16,502 bases of DNA, taken from positions 35,405 to 51,906 of the forward strand of contig MU070253.1 in NCBI GenBank assembly GCA_002284615.2, written 5' to 3'. The position numbers and the translations under genes were made by a program. A model generated the notes under the pieces. That model was not told the origin of the DNA. It saw only the letters and a list, made by a program, of their open reading frames with translations, and did no database searches. The DNA comes from Dunaliella salina. Its lineage: Eukaryota; Chlorophyta; Chlorophyceae; Chlamydomonadales; Dunaliellaceae. This document shows, piece by piece, positions 6,862-15,135 of this stretch (position 1 is the stretch's first letter; every line of letters begins with the position of its first letter).

Positions 6862-8060
6862 GCTCACATCTCCCCAATTCCATACCCCAACCTCTCGTCC
6901 AACTTCCTAGAGCTGACCCCGTGTGACGGCCGTCCAGCTAGCATGCTGCAGAGTGGTGGGGAGCTCACCATCACAGAGGAGGTTGCCTACACCATGAAAC
7001 TCTCCTTTGTGAGCGTCAACCAGCAGGCTCTCCTGTGTGGCCCCCTAGCCCTGAAATTCCACAGCGGCATCATCCCCAACCAGCCCAACCTGAGTGCAGT
7101 AGCACAAGCACTTTCTGAACACTTGTTTTGCCACCCAACTTGGGCTCCTCTCCTCTGCGCCTTGGGGGACTATTCAGCAAGCAGCAGCAGCACCCAGGCT
7201 CCCGGGCCCACTTCCCTTGCCGCGCGGAAGGACGTACTCATTGCCAATGTGGTCATGGGGAAAGCCATCCCTATCAGAGAAGCAGCAGCCTCGGGGGAGG
7301 CTATGTTTGCCTTCACCTTGGAAGACAACACGCCAGCTGCCGGTCGCTCCACCACCAGGCCCATCACCACCATCTCCATATGGTTTGGCAGCCCTAAGGG
7401 CCTGGCAGCAGCATGCCTGGCAGCCATACCTGACAACACTCCTGTCACCAACAAGGCGGGAGCCAGCCTGGGCAGCTTCTCCGCACGCACACCTCCCACC
7501 CCCGCCCCACTCTGGCATCTGGAACCTTGCCAAGGCTGCAGACTTGCCCGCTCTCTTGGCCAAAGCAACTGCTCGCTTCAACCAGCCAGATCTGCAGAAA
7601 ACCATGAAAGCGCTTGCGCCAGCCATGGCTGCAGACACCTACGCCCCCACCTCCGGATCCGGCACCATTAAGCTGCTCCCCGACTGCCTATTTCAGATCA
7701 CCGAGCAGCTTAAAAAGAAAGGCATGCCTTCAACCACCTCAGGCTAAAGGTCTTTCACGACATCATCGCAGTGACGACAAGCATGCCCTCCCACAGCTTG
7801 CCCTTGACTTCCCCACATCCAGCCCAGCCAAGGACAGCCTCATGTACGGCATGTACATGGAGTTGCTGAAGCAGGACAACGTGCTGAATGACCCGCACTC
7901 AACAGCGCAGCAGGAGGCAGCCCAGCAAGCCAAGCTGGCAAGCATCTTTGGGACTCCACCAAAGATGGCTGCCCCCTCCCCCCCTCCCATGTCTCGCCAC
8001 CCCTCTGGTTGGTCAACAATTCTCACCAGTAATAACTTATTCAAGAGTCTTGAAGACTAA
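6862..8060 (+). pseudogene. ORF1-like coding region, unidentified, two frameshifts
   Basis: A GC-rich block with sustained coding over three frames: frame 1 to about 7500 (from ELTITEEVAYTMKLSFVSVN through FGSPKGLAAACLAAIPDNTP), frame 2 to about 7725 (NLAKAADLPALLAKATARFN, SGSGTIKLLPDCLFQITEQL), frame 3 to the TAA at 8058 (SLMYGMYMELLKQDNVLNDP, QQEAAQQAKLASIFGTPPKM). The changes sit at a C-run near 7497-7510 and an A-run near 7710-7720. The first in-frame Met in the well-coded part is at 6943. I do not recognise the protein. Position before the protease/endonuclease ORF suggests the nucleic-acid-binding ORF1 of the LINE, but no zinc knuckle or RRM is visible and base composition differs from ORF2, so a host gene fragment is the alternative. 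Confidence 0.5.
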
Positions 8061-8381
8061 GGTAAAACCAACAGCAGTTGCAACCATCCAATGCCATGCC
8101 GCCTGGAATTGCTCTGGATCACACCACGTGCCCTGCCTAGCACGTTTCACAAATACGTGCCACACTTAACCCATATCATACCCTTCCCAACCTACAATCA
8201 TGTGTTTCTACGCTTTTGCCCACAGAAACTTCCCTGTGCAGGGACTAAGGCGCGTCAGACACCATCCTCACCCCATGGAGAGACTAGAGGGACAGGCAAA
8301 ACTCAGGAGATCCCCCAACAGGTCCAGATTGACTAACACTCCTCTCACCAACCTACCATCCCCTCTTCCCCCCTCTGTGCT
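8061..8381 (+). other. Spacer between ORF1-like region and ORF2, C-rich
   Basis: No convincing coding. A frame open from 8200 has a Pro/Arg-rich, unstructured translation typical of C-rich non-coding DNA. Pyrimidine-rich sequence ends in gtgctatgcag at 8387, which looks like a splice acceptor, though in a C-rich element this may be chance. Confidence 0.4.
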
Positions 8382-8990
8382 ATGCAGGCCACCAAGTCCC
8401 CCGTGGCTAAACCCACCAAGAGGGCCAACCAGGCCAGCCAGGCCAAGCGGAATGCTGGCTCAAACCCCTGAGACCTCACAGGTAGGCACCCCCAGTTTTT
8501 ATTTTGAAAGGCAAAGAGGTTCGAACTGCCAGGCACACGCCCTGAACAACTTGATGGGCTTTAGTATCATCAGCCCAGGCACACTGCAAGCCTTTATAGC
8601 TCGCAGAATGGCAACTACTCCAGACCCCAATACCCGGGAGCACTGGAGATGGTCTGCCCACAATGAAGTGGCCGCGCAAGGTCCCTTATCAGGGTTTGGG
8701 GACGACATTATCCAGATGTGTCTGGAAACTCAAAATCTCAATCTTCTCAAAATTGGAGATGTGCTGGGAACACTGGAAAACAAACTCCATGTGCTCAACA
8801 CAGAATCAGCTAGGCACACCACGGATTCCTTCTATGGCAAAAGCCTCAATCATGCCTTTCCCACCAAGAAAATCAACAGTTCCTGGTATCTGTTTGACTC
8901 ATTATTCATGTCTCCTAGCATCATCACGGACAATAAAAACTCACAAAGTTGGGGAAGCATGGCTCATACCTTTGAGCTCTTTGTCCTTAA
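8382..8990 (+). pseudogene. LINE ORF2 N-terminus: first Josephin-like cysteine protease domain
   Basis: Josephin domains (ataxin-3 family) are papain-fold deubiquitinases with a Cys-His-Asn/Asp triad. FYFERQRGSNCQAHALNNLM has the family's G-x2-C-x2-H-x2-NN pattern; the Cys codon is 8527-8529. Later KSLNHAFPTKK offers a His, followed by SSWYLFDSLFMSPSIIT, matching the W-(F/Y)-x-L/F-(N/D)-S-L strand with the third triad residue as Asp. The domain ends near TFELFVLKQKK. The frame is open from 8452. A Lys-rich leader, MQATKSPVAKPTKRANQASQ, begins at 8382 in another frame and hits TGA at 8469, so ORF2 may really start there with one indel in the C4 run at 8465-8468. Dualen is known to carry a cysteine protease; the Josephin assignment is by motif. 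Confidence 0.65.
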
Positions 8991-9773
8991 GCAAAAAAAA
9001 CTCCAGGATGGGTGCCTCTGCCCACAACCATACATGGAAGATCAAGATAGAACATTCTGTTCATTACATGCTTTCCACATGGCCATAGGTTCACACATCC
9101 TCTCTGGCGACTCTGTACTAAGTCACATCAGGATACTTGAAGATACCCTCACCCAGCAAAACCTTGCACATGTCTCCCTACGCCACTTCTATACACCAGA
9201 CGTATTTAATATCACAATAGCTAACCACTACCTCCATTACCTACCCTGGAATGCAAATCACAAGTTTAACCCCCACTACTCCCGCACAGACCTCCAACAA
9301 GGTCAGATCAGTCAAAACCTTGTAGTGTCTCTGAATACACATCAGCCATCATCCTCACCTCCAGAAGTCGAACTGGCCAGCTCCATGCCAAGACCCTTAG
9401 AAACGTTGAATACGCCTTCCCTCACGCCCAGAGCTCATGGTGCCTCCTGGACTCTGAGAATTCCTTTCCTACCTACCTGACAGCAGAGGATAACTGGAAC
9501 CAGCTCTGTGGAAATATTCTCACCACCCAGCCTGGCTCCTTCTGGAGCCACTTGGCTACTACATCCGATCTACATCTTGCAGATCCACACCTCACATTCT
9601 TACCTGAAAACACTGATAGCCAGAATGATGACACGATCCATGGGACTAATGCTGCTCCTCTTCCCAAGCACCACGCAAGGGATTACCAGAGCAGCCCTGC
9701 AACAACTCCTCAGATAGAAAATTCACATTTTCACTGTCAAGCAAGCACGCCCGCAGATCCCCATCAGACATAG
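8991..9773 (+). pseudogene. Second Josephin-like domain and linker of ORF2, one frameshift, one in-frame TAG
   Basis: After the first domain a second one begins: YMEDQDRTFCSLHAFHMAIG places a Cys (9058-9060) and following His/His in the same context as RGSNCQAHALNNL. Frame 1 continues through HYLHYLPWNANHKFNPHYSR to about 9315, then frame 3 takes over: SEYTSAIILTSRSRTGQLHA, then AFPHAQSSWCLLDSENSFPT, which mirrors the NHAFPTKKINSSWYLFDSLF end of the first domain. This repeated Cys-...-His-...-W-x-L-x-D order is the evidence for a tandem duplication. A Ser/Thr/His-rich linker runs to TAG at 9771-9773; the same frame continues straight into the endonuclease, so the TAG is most simply a CAG-to-TAG change. 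Confidence 0.6.
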
Positions 9774-10604
9774 CAGGATCACCGCAAAATTAGTACCGTG
9801 AATGTCCGGATCTGTGGCCTATTCAAAAGTAAGGATGATGTGTATGACCTTATCAACCATCATGACCCAGACATAATCTCTTTCACAGAAACCAAAATTA
9901 CTGGAGGGATCAAACGCCGCAATGGCTTGACCAAATTTTGCACGACTATGCTTGGTGGCACAGCTCACACCACCACTCAGGAACTATATTATGTGTCAAA
10001 AAACGTTTTGCTTTTACTACACAAGCCACTCAAGTTTCATTCCAAGACAATATTGAGAGCAGGATGGTGGCTGCTATGCTGAAGATAACTAGCAAGCCCA
10101 TTCTCCTGATCTCTACCTACTGGCCCTCAGGCAATGAATCTGCAGCCCTGGGAAACTATGAAACGCATGGAGGAGTCCCTCAGAAGCCTTATCAACTCTT
10201 GCCACTGCATCCCCATTTTATTGGGTGACATGAATGCTACACTTTCGCCACAAGATAGAACCGGGGGAGTATCCTGTGCCCAGGACAAGGTTTTCCACAA
10301 CTTCATCTCTGACACCGACCTTTGTCCCCTTGATTGGCACTCGTCACAAAGACCTTGGACATTTTGGTCAGAAATAGTGCCTTGCTGCCAAACCCCAAAG
10401 GGTCATACACACAGCCGCATTGATGACATATTGCTGCCCTCCACTATCATCAAAGCCACCAATTCCAATTTCCACACTCTGATATCCTGCAACCCTGCTA
10501 ACCAAGACTACAAGCACAGCGATCATATCCCCCTTGTTGCCAACGTCCCCACCAACATCCTGGGGGTCAAAATCAAGAAAATGTTAGAGCCTATTGATGA
10601 TCAT
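9774..10604 (+). pseudogene. AP-like (EEP) endonuclease domain of ORF2, two frameshifts
   Basis: This domain nicks target DNA to prime reverse transcription. In order: STVNVRICGLFKSKDDVYDL with the N-terminal Asn, DPDIISFTETKI with the metal-binding Glu (frame 3); ESRMVAAMLKITSKPILLIS and TYWPSG (frame 2, after a change near 9995 in an A6/T4 region); then frame 3 again from about 10150 with CIPILLGDMNATLS (GDMNA motif), HSRIDDILLP (the R-x-D motif) and YKHSDHIPLVANV (SDH motif with catalytic His). All hallmark residues of the family are present, so the domain could fold if the two frame changes were absent. It ends at MLEPIDDH and TGA at 10605. Confidence 0.8.
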
Positions 10605-10789
10605 TGAGGTTCACTAGCTTGCAATTGAGCTTGATGCAGCCAGAGAGATTGAATGCCTGCATCCAGTCGTGCACATGCACGCATCATCATTGGCAAGCGC
10701 TTAAATTGCAATTTTAAGCAAGTTACTGCCCTCAATGATCCCTCTTACTAAGTGTAGTGTGTAGTACACACCTCACACCACTCATGCAA
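10605..10789 (+). other. Non-coding interruption in ORF2
   Basis: Between the endonuclease and the pre-RT segment no frame stays open and no familiar LINE linker is readable. It has a near-palindrome, gcttaaattgcaattttaagc at 10699-10719, and a gtgtagtgtgtagtacacac block. It could be decayed linker or a small insertion. Confidence 0.45.
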
Positions 10790-11690
10790 GTATTTTAGAA
10801 ACACTGAACAGTATGCACGAGGCTGCTCTTACCCACCTATCTGCTATAAAAGCTCCTGCGCTACAAAACCTGCTCGCCTAAAGCACCTTAATGGCCTCCA
10901 TGCCAGAGAGAGCGCTGAGAACATTGCAGAAAAAATTGTCAACCTTATCAAAGAGTGCCATGAAGTGGCCCTGCAAGTGTGCGCCACCAAAATGAAGTCC
11001 ACAACCTCCAAACACTTCAGGAGCAGGAGGCTCAGCAACCTCTATAGATCACTGTGCTATAAACTCAAACCTGTCTGCCACGCACAATACAAATTGCCCC
11101 AAGATCATCTGGCCCTCATTTTTGCTGAGGTCCTGGCCCTTTACAGCCATGACCCTAACCTCCGCAAGGCCATTCTCTTTGTCCAAAGCTTCTCCCACTC
11201 AGAAGTACCATCCTCTGCTCATAACTCAAACAGCGCTATACCCCCCCTAACACCACTGAGGACTGTCCTCCAAGCCCAACATAAAAATCTCAAGGAGCAA
11301 ACCAACAAGATAGATTCCGACTACAGCGCCCAATGCCACATCAGAGCACAAAGGCGCCAGCAGAAGAAAATTGCAAAGCACCCTGCCCTTGCCAATAAGG
11401 GAAACTTCAATGGCAAAACCACTGCCCCTCCCCAAGCCCAAGTACTCACAGACCCCGCAACAGGCGAAGTAGAAACAGACCCGCACAAAATAGCTGATAT
11501 TGTGGAAAAGTTTTATACTGACAGCATGGCTGCCCCCAGCATTAAAACTGGGGCCTACCTCCCATCTGAACCCCAAGCCAGGCGCACCTACCCATGGATG
11601 GACTGGCAGTGCGAGGACCACTTCCTCCTTGAAACTCCCATTACTAGGGTTGAGAACGACACCCAAAAGAAAAGGAAATGGCTTCACAAT
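10790..11690 (+). pseudogene. ORF2 segment between endonuclease and reverse transcriptase
   Basis: Coding resumes as ILETLNSMHEAALTHLSAIK, then after a stop and frame change as GLHARESAENIAEKIVNLIK, leading into the 267-codon frame 10965-11768 (ALQVCATKMKSTTSKHFRSR, LTDPATGEVETDPHKIADIV, EKFYTDSMAAPS). The DPATGEVxTDPHxIAxxVxxFY pattern is typical of the stretch just before LINE RT motifs. A frame change near 11670 leads into the RT. No catalytic residues lie here. Confidence 0.65.
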
Positions 11691-12106
11691 TCCTCCTGGA
11701 CGGGTGCTCCTTCCAGGAATGTATCCAATCCCTCACAAATAATAAAACCCCAGGACCAGACAGCATAGCAAATGAAGTACTCAAACATCTACCGCATGAA
11801 TACAAGGAATCCATCCACAAACTCTTTATCATTATGTGGGCAACGGGAATCACACCCAAAGCCTGGAAAAAGAGTGATACCATTCTAATCTAAAAAGAAA
11901 AAGGCCCTGAACCGGACATCACATCCTACCGACCTATTGGCCTGCCCAACACCCTCTATAAATTATGGACATGCCTGGTTAGAAATAATATGAATACGCA
12001 GAGACCCACTCCCTCCTCAGCTCTATGCAAGCGGGTTTCCGTAAGCACACCGACACCATGCATTGACTTCAAAACATAATCATGACCCTTGAAGATTCCA
12101 AACTCT

Positions 12107-12132
12107 TTAATAGAGGTACGTACCTCTATTAA
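12107..12132. repeat. 26-bp perfect palindrome inside the RT region
   Basis: The two 13-base halves meet between 12119 and 12120 (core agaggtac/gtacctct) and are exact reverse complements. It interrupts the coding sequence between DSKLFN and the codons for RT motif A, and runs directly into a 13-bp minisatellite. Confidence 0.9.
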
Positions 12133-12183
12133 TTATTATTATTAATTATTATTATTAATTATTATTATTAATTATTATTAATT
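12128..12183. repeat. Minisatellite: four exact copies of a 13-bp unit
   Basis: The unit attaattattatt occurs at 12128-12140, 12141-12153, 12154-12166 and 12167-12179 without a mismatch, followed by a partial aatt. It is pure A/T in an otherwise ~47% GC coding region and adjoins the palindrome at 12107-12132, so both probably arrived or expanded together. Confidence 0.9.
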
Positions 12184-13111
12184 CTATGTATACATATGCT
12201 CTAATTGTAGATTTTACCTCTGCCTTGAATACAACAGACCATGACAAGCTGCTCTGGATCATGTACGACCTTGGCTTCCCCACAGATGCCATTGACACAG
12301 TCAAGAATTTATACAAAGAGGCCCACAACAGAGTCCGTCTAGCTACTGGTCAGTATTCCAAAAATATCCCTATAGAAAGGGGGGCCATCCAAGGAGACAC
12401 CCTCTCCCCCATCCTCTTCTTCACATACATGGAGACTCTGCTACGTTGGCTCCATGCTGGAGGGCGAGGCTATGAATATGAATGCCTCAACAAAAGCCCA
12501 CAGACTGTAGAACAGAAAACCCGGAACAAAATTAGCAGTGGGGCATTTGCAGACTACCTCATCTGCCTCACAGGCACGTATGCTGACCTCTGTATCCAAG
12601 CCAAGAAATTAAGCCTCTATGCTGATTGGGCCCACCTCATCATCTCTGGTTCAAAAACAAAGGTGACTTGCAACCTTCTTAGCCAACAAACAATGCAAGT
12701 GAGGGGTAACATGTCCGTGGCAGATTTTGCTCGATGTCAACTCAAAGATAAAATACTAATTCAGGGAAAGCCAGCCCAATTCATTCGCCCCGGGGATCCA
12801 TTTACTTACCTCGGCGTTGAAATCACCATGACATTAGACTGGGAACCCCAGCTTAACAAAATGGAAGAAAAGATCACCAAAAAACAGGCAAGCCTGTCAT
12901 GCTCTTTTGCCACACCCAGGCAAACAATGGATATAATTTCCACAGCCATCATCCCCAGCGTTGCATATGCCTTTCTTGTGACACCTTGCTCCGAGAAGAA
13001 CCTTGCGGACTGGGACACGTGTATTCTCAAGGTTATCAAAGAAAAGTACAAGCTCTGGCATAGCACTGCCACAGCCATCCTATGGGAAGACAAAATTAAC
13101 TATGGTCTTGG

Positions 13112-14189
13112 ATGCACATCCACTGCAGTGGAATTTTTGCAAGATGTGCAAGGGCCCTCGCCAGCAGCCTCAATAACACCGGCAGGCACGGCCGGCTCAT
13201 CAAGTCAATACTAGAATCGCAAATCCAAAAACTAAGACACGAGGTACTCAGGAGCATCAACCCATCCCACCAAACTTCCAACTTCATCCTCAAGCAGTCA
13301 CCCTACATGCTCCGTGTCAGGCAATATCTTTGCAGAAACAACAGCGACCTCCACGTCTCCTATCAATTGATTGCTCCTTGCAAGGAGCACCTTACCTCCG
13401 CTCCAGAATGACCCCCGTAATAAAGTCCTCTCAATGCCAGTGCAACCCACCCTTAAAACGCTAGCCTGTCACTGCACTTATGCCCTTATGGGAATAGGCA
13501 TTAACAGGGTCTCAGCTTTGATGAATAATAACCTCACACACATCATTGACGGGAACAAACTCACATTTCTGTTTAGACGCAAAATAAAGACCAAGCATAT
13601 TGTAGCCCTAAACAGACTCTCCCATGCCCTCAACACCCACACTCTGGCTGAGGACAAACCTGACCTCATCAATTCAATCATACACAGCCAAGACGGCTCA
13701 CCCAATAAAAACCCTGAATCACGCTGCATAAGTAATACAACATATGCAGAACGGATGAAAACTGAGCATACACCAATAGGATGGAACTGGTCAAAGCTTC
13801 GCCCAGGCCACGCTCCCCTCAACTCCAACCCAGACAATGGGAGACGTGCCCCAAACACACACACACCTTCAGATCGCAGAACTTATAGCAACCCCCTCTT
13901 TGGTGCTGAGGATATGGAAATAGAAAATGCTTTCCCCAGCAGCCAGGAGAACCCATCCCCAAACAGTCAACCAAGCGCAGATGTGCACTCATGCCAAGGC
14001 AGACGCACTCGCAAAAGAAACAATCCGCATGCGGAGCAGCCGCAAGCACAATCACATAACATAGACTCCACTCAGACCCCACAAAATGGGGGCAGGAGAC
14101 CCAGAAGGAGACGAGACCCTACAACACTCTTTGACCCACCAACCCATAATAACCCCTTGTCCCTCACCTCCGAACACTTCAAGCACTAA
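13112..14189 (+). pseudogene. ORF2 region after the thumb: helical segment then basic, low-complexity linker
   Basis: A frame change near 13130 continues the thumb as ARCARALASSLNNTGRHGRL and IKSILESQIQKLRHEVLRSI; a second near 13400 moves to the 272-codon frame ending at 14189. That frame has THIIDGNKLTFLFRRKIKTK and then a Ser/Pro/Asn/Gln-rich, probably disordered tail with basic clusters GRRTRKRNN and GGRRPRRRRDP. The clusters could be nuclear localisation or nucleic-acid-binding signals. No enzyme motif is seen. Confidence 0.6.
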
Positions 14190-14369
14190 TTTCCCCCAAT
14201 GGCTCTGGAATTATAAACAGAATAAGGCTGCTACATTAAGCGCAGTCAAAGCTAGCAACACCATCTTCCGCTTTGACCATTTTATCCTAGGTATCTTGGG
14301 CTGGAGACACGACCTGAAATATAAGAAATCTTCTCAAGAAAAGGAGCAAAAACAATACAAAGTATAATG
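14190..14369 (+). pseudogene. ORF2 segment before the PHD finger
   Basis: Frame 1 reads FPQWLWNYKQNKAATLSAVK and FRFDHFILGILGWRHDLKYK, then a Lys/Glu/Gln-rich end and TAA at 14365-14367. The same frame continues after the TAA into the PHD block, so the stop looks like a point or small lesion. The domain is not recognised. Confidence 0.5.
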
Positions 14370-15135
14370 GCACCCTGCCACCATTGAAACATGGGCCTCC
14401 CCCACCTTCCAAAAAGATGGGCTGAAAGTGGCCTCTTCAAAGCATGTACCAAGAAGAACTAAAGCAGGCCCGTGTTGCCAGCTCTGCTGGAGCCCAGTGA
14501 GCAAAGAATACACCTTTGAAAGTCAAATCCATGAAGATATGCCCACCTGTGATACCTGCCACCGCACATACCACTGGGACTGTCTCATAGATGTCAAAGC
14601 ATGTTCCCAAAATGACCGGGCACTGAGCGAACAAAATGAGCACTGGGACTGCCCTGCCTGCGCATCCCTGTCAGACTCCCAAAAAGCAGAAAGGATCAAC
14701 TTCTCTGAGGACCGTGAAATGACCTATGTAGAGTGGCATCCTGAATGGGAAGCTGAAGAAATGCTACGAATACATCCAGACCTGGATGCTCATGTGCAAG
14801 CCTTTAACGCGGAGGAAAGACCAGAGGAAATACAAGACCCCTTGGCCATTGAAATAGACATGGACAATCTTGTCGTCCAAGGCTTTGAAGGCAATCCTCA
14901 GAGCCTATCTGAATCGCCATGGCTCTCAACCACCGGCTGTGCAATTTGCAAGAATGTCACCTTTGACTTCCAACCTACCAATCCCCAGAGAGATATCATG
15001 CCAACATGGCAATGTGAAATTATCATTAGAAGTGTTGACCTCATGAAGGAAACTCTTCACTCGGACACAACTGATGAGGTCGCCATGCCAGCACAAATGC
15101 CAGAGGTAACCACCTCTGAATGTGCCTGTATTTAA
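14370..15135 (+). pseudogene. PHD finger and acidic linker of ORF2
   Basis: PHD fingers bind histone tails. The pattern here is C-x2-C (CQLC, from 14476), a spacer of about 20, C-x2-C-x4-H-x2-C (CDTCHRTYHWDC), a further spacer, and CPAC ending at 14661: all eight zinc ligands of a C4HC3 finger are present, with the usual aromatic (Trp) two residues before the last Cys pair. An acidic stretch follows (EWHPEWEAEEMLRIHPDLDA), then a second Cys pair, CAIC, and a block shared with copy 2. Frame 1 ends at TAA 15133-15135, and coding continues in frame 2. A RING finger is less likely given the C4HC3 order. Confidence 0.75.

Larger units (their letters stand above)
11678..13140 (+). pseudogene. Reverse transcriptase domain of ORF2, inactivated
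   Basis: RT motifs in order: NNKTPGPDSIANEVLK (motif 1), SYRPIGLPNTLYKL (motif 2), MQAGFRKHTDTMH (motif 2a), ALIVDFTSALNTTDHDKL (motif A, catalytic Asp), RGAIQGDTLSPILFF (motif B), SGAFADYLICL (motif C), then SLYADWAHLIISGSKTK and a LINE-like thumb with TYLGVEITMTLDWEPQL and KYKLWHSTATAI. Lesions: TAA at about 11891 after SDTILI, a frame change before motif 2a, TGA after DTMH at about 12063, a ~75-bp palindrome-plus-minisatellite insertion before motif A, and Tyr (tac 12555-12557) for the second Asp of FADD, a one-base change. Motif identities are clear; loss of function is inferred from the lesions. Confidence 0.88.

Noticed and set aside
7170..7638. Long minus-strand open frames of 132 and 154 codons opposite the ORF1-like block
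   Set aside because: They mirror GC-rich coding on the plus strand and their Ala/Gly/Arg-rich translations look like shadows. The plus-strand reading is more protein-like.
8482..8990. OTU or Ulp1-type protease instead of Josephin
   Set aside because: The Cys context G-S-x-C-x2-H-x2-NN and the W-Y-L-x-D-S-L strand fit Josephin better. OTU would show a D-G-x-C motif, which is absent.
12128..12183. CRISPR array
   Set aside because: The 13-bp units are directly abutting without spacers, in eukaryotic DNA.
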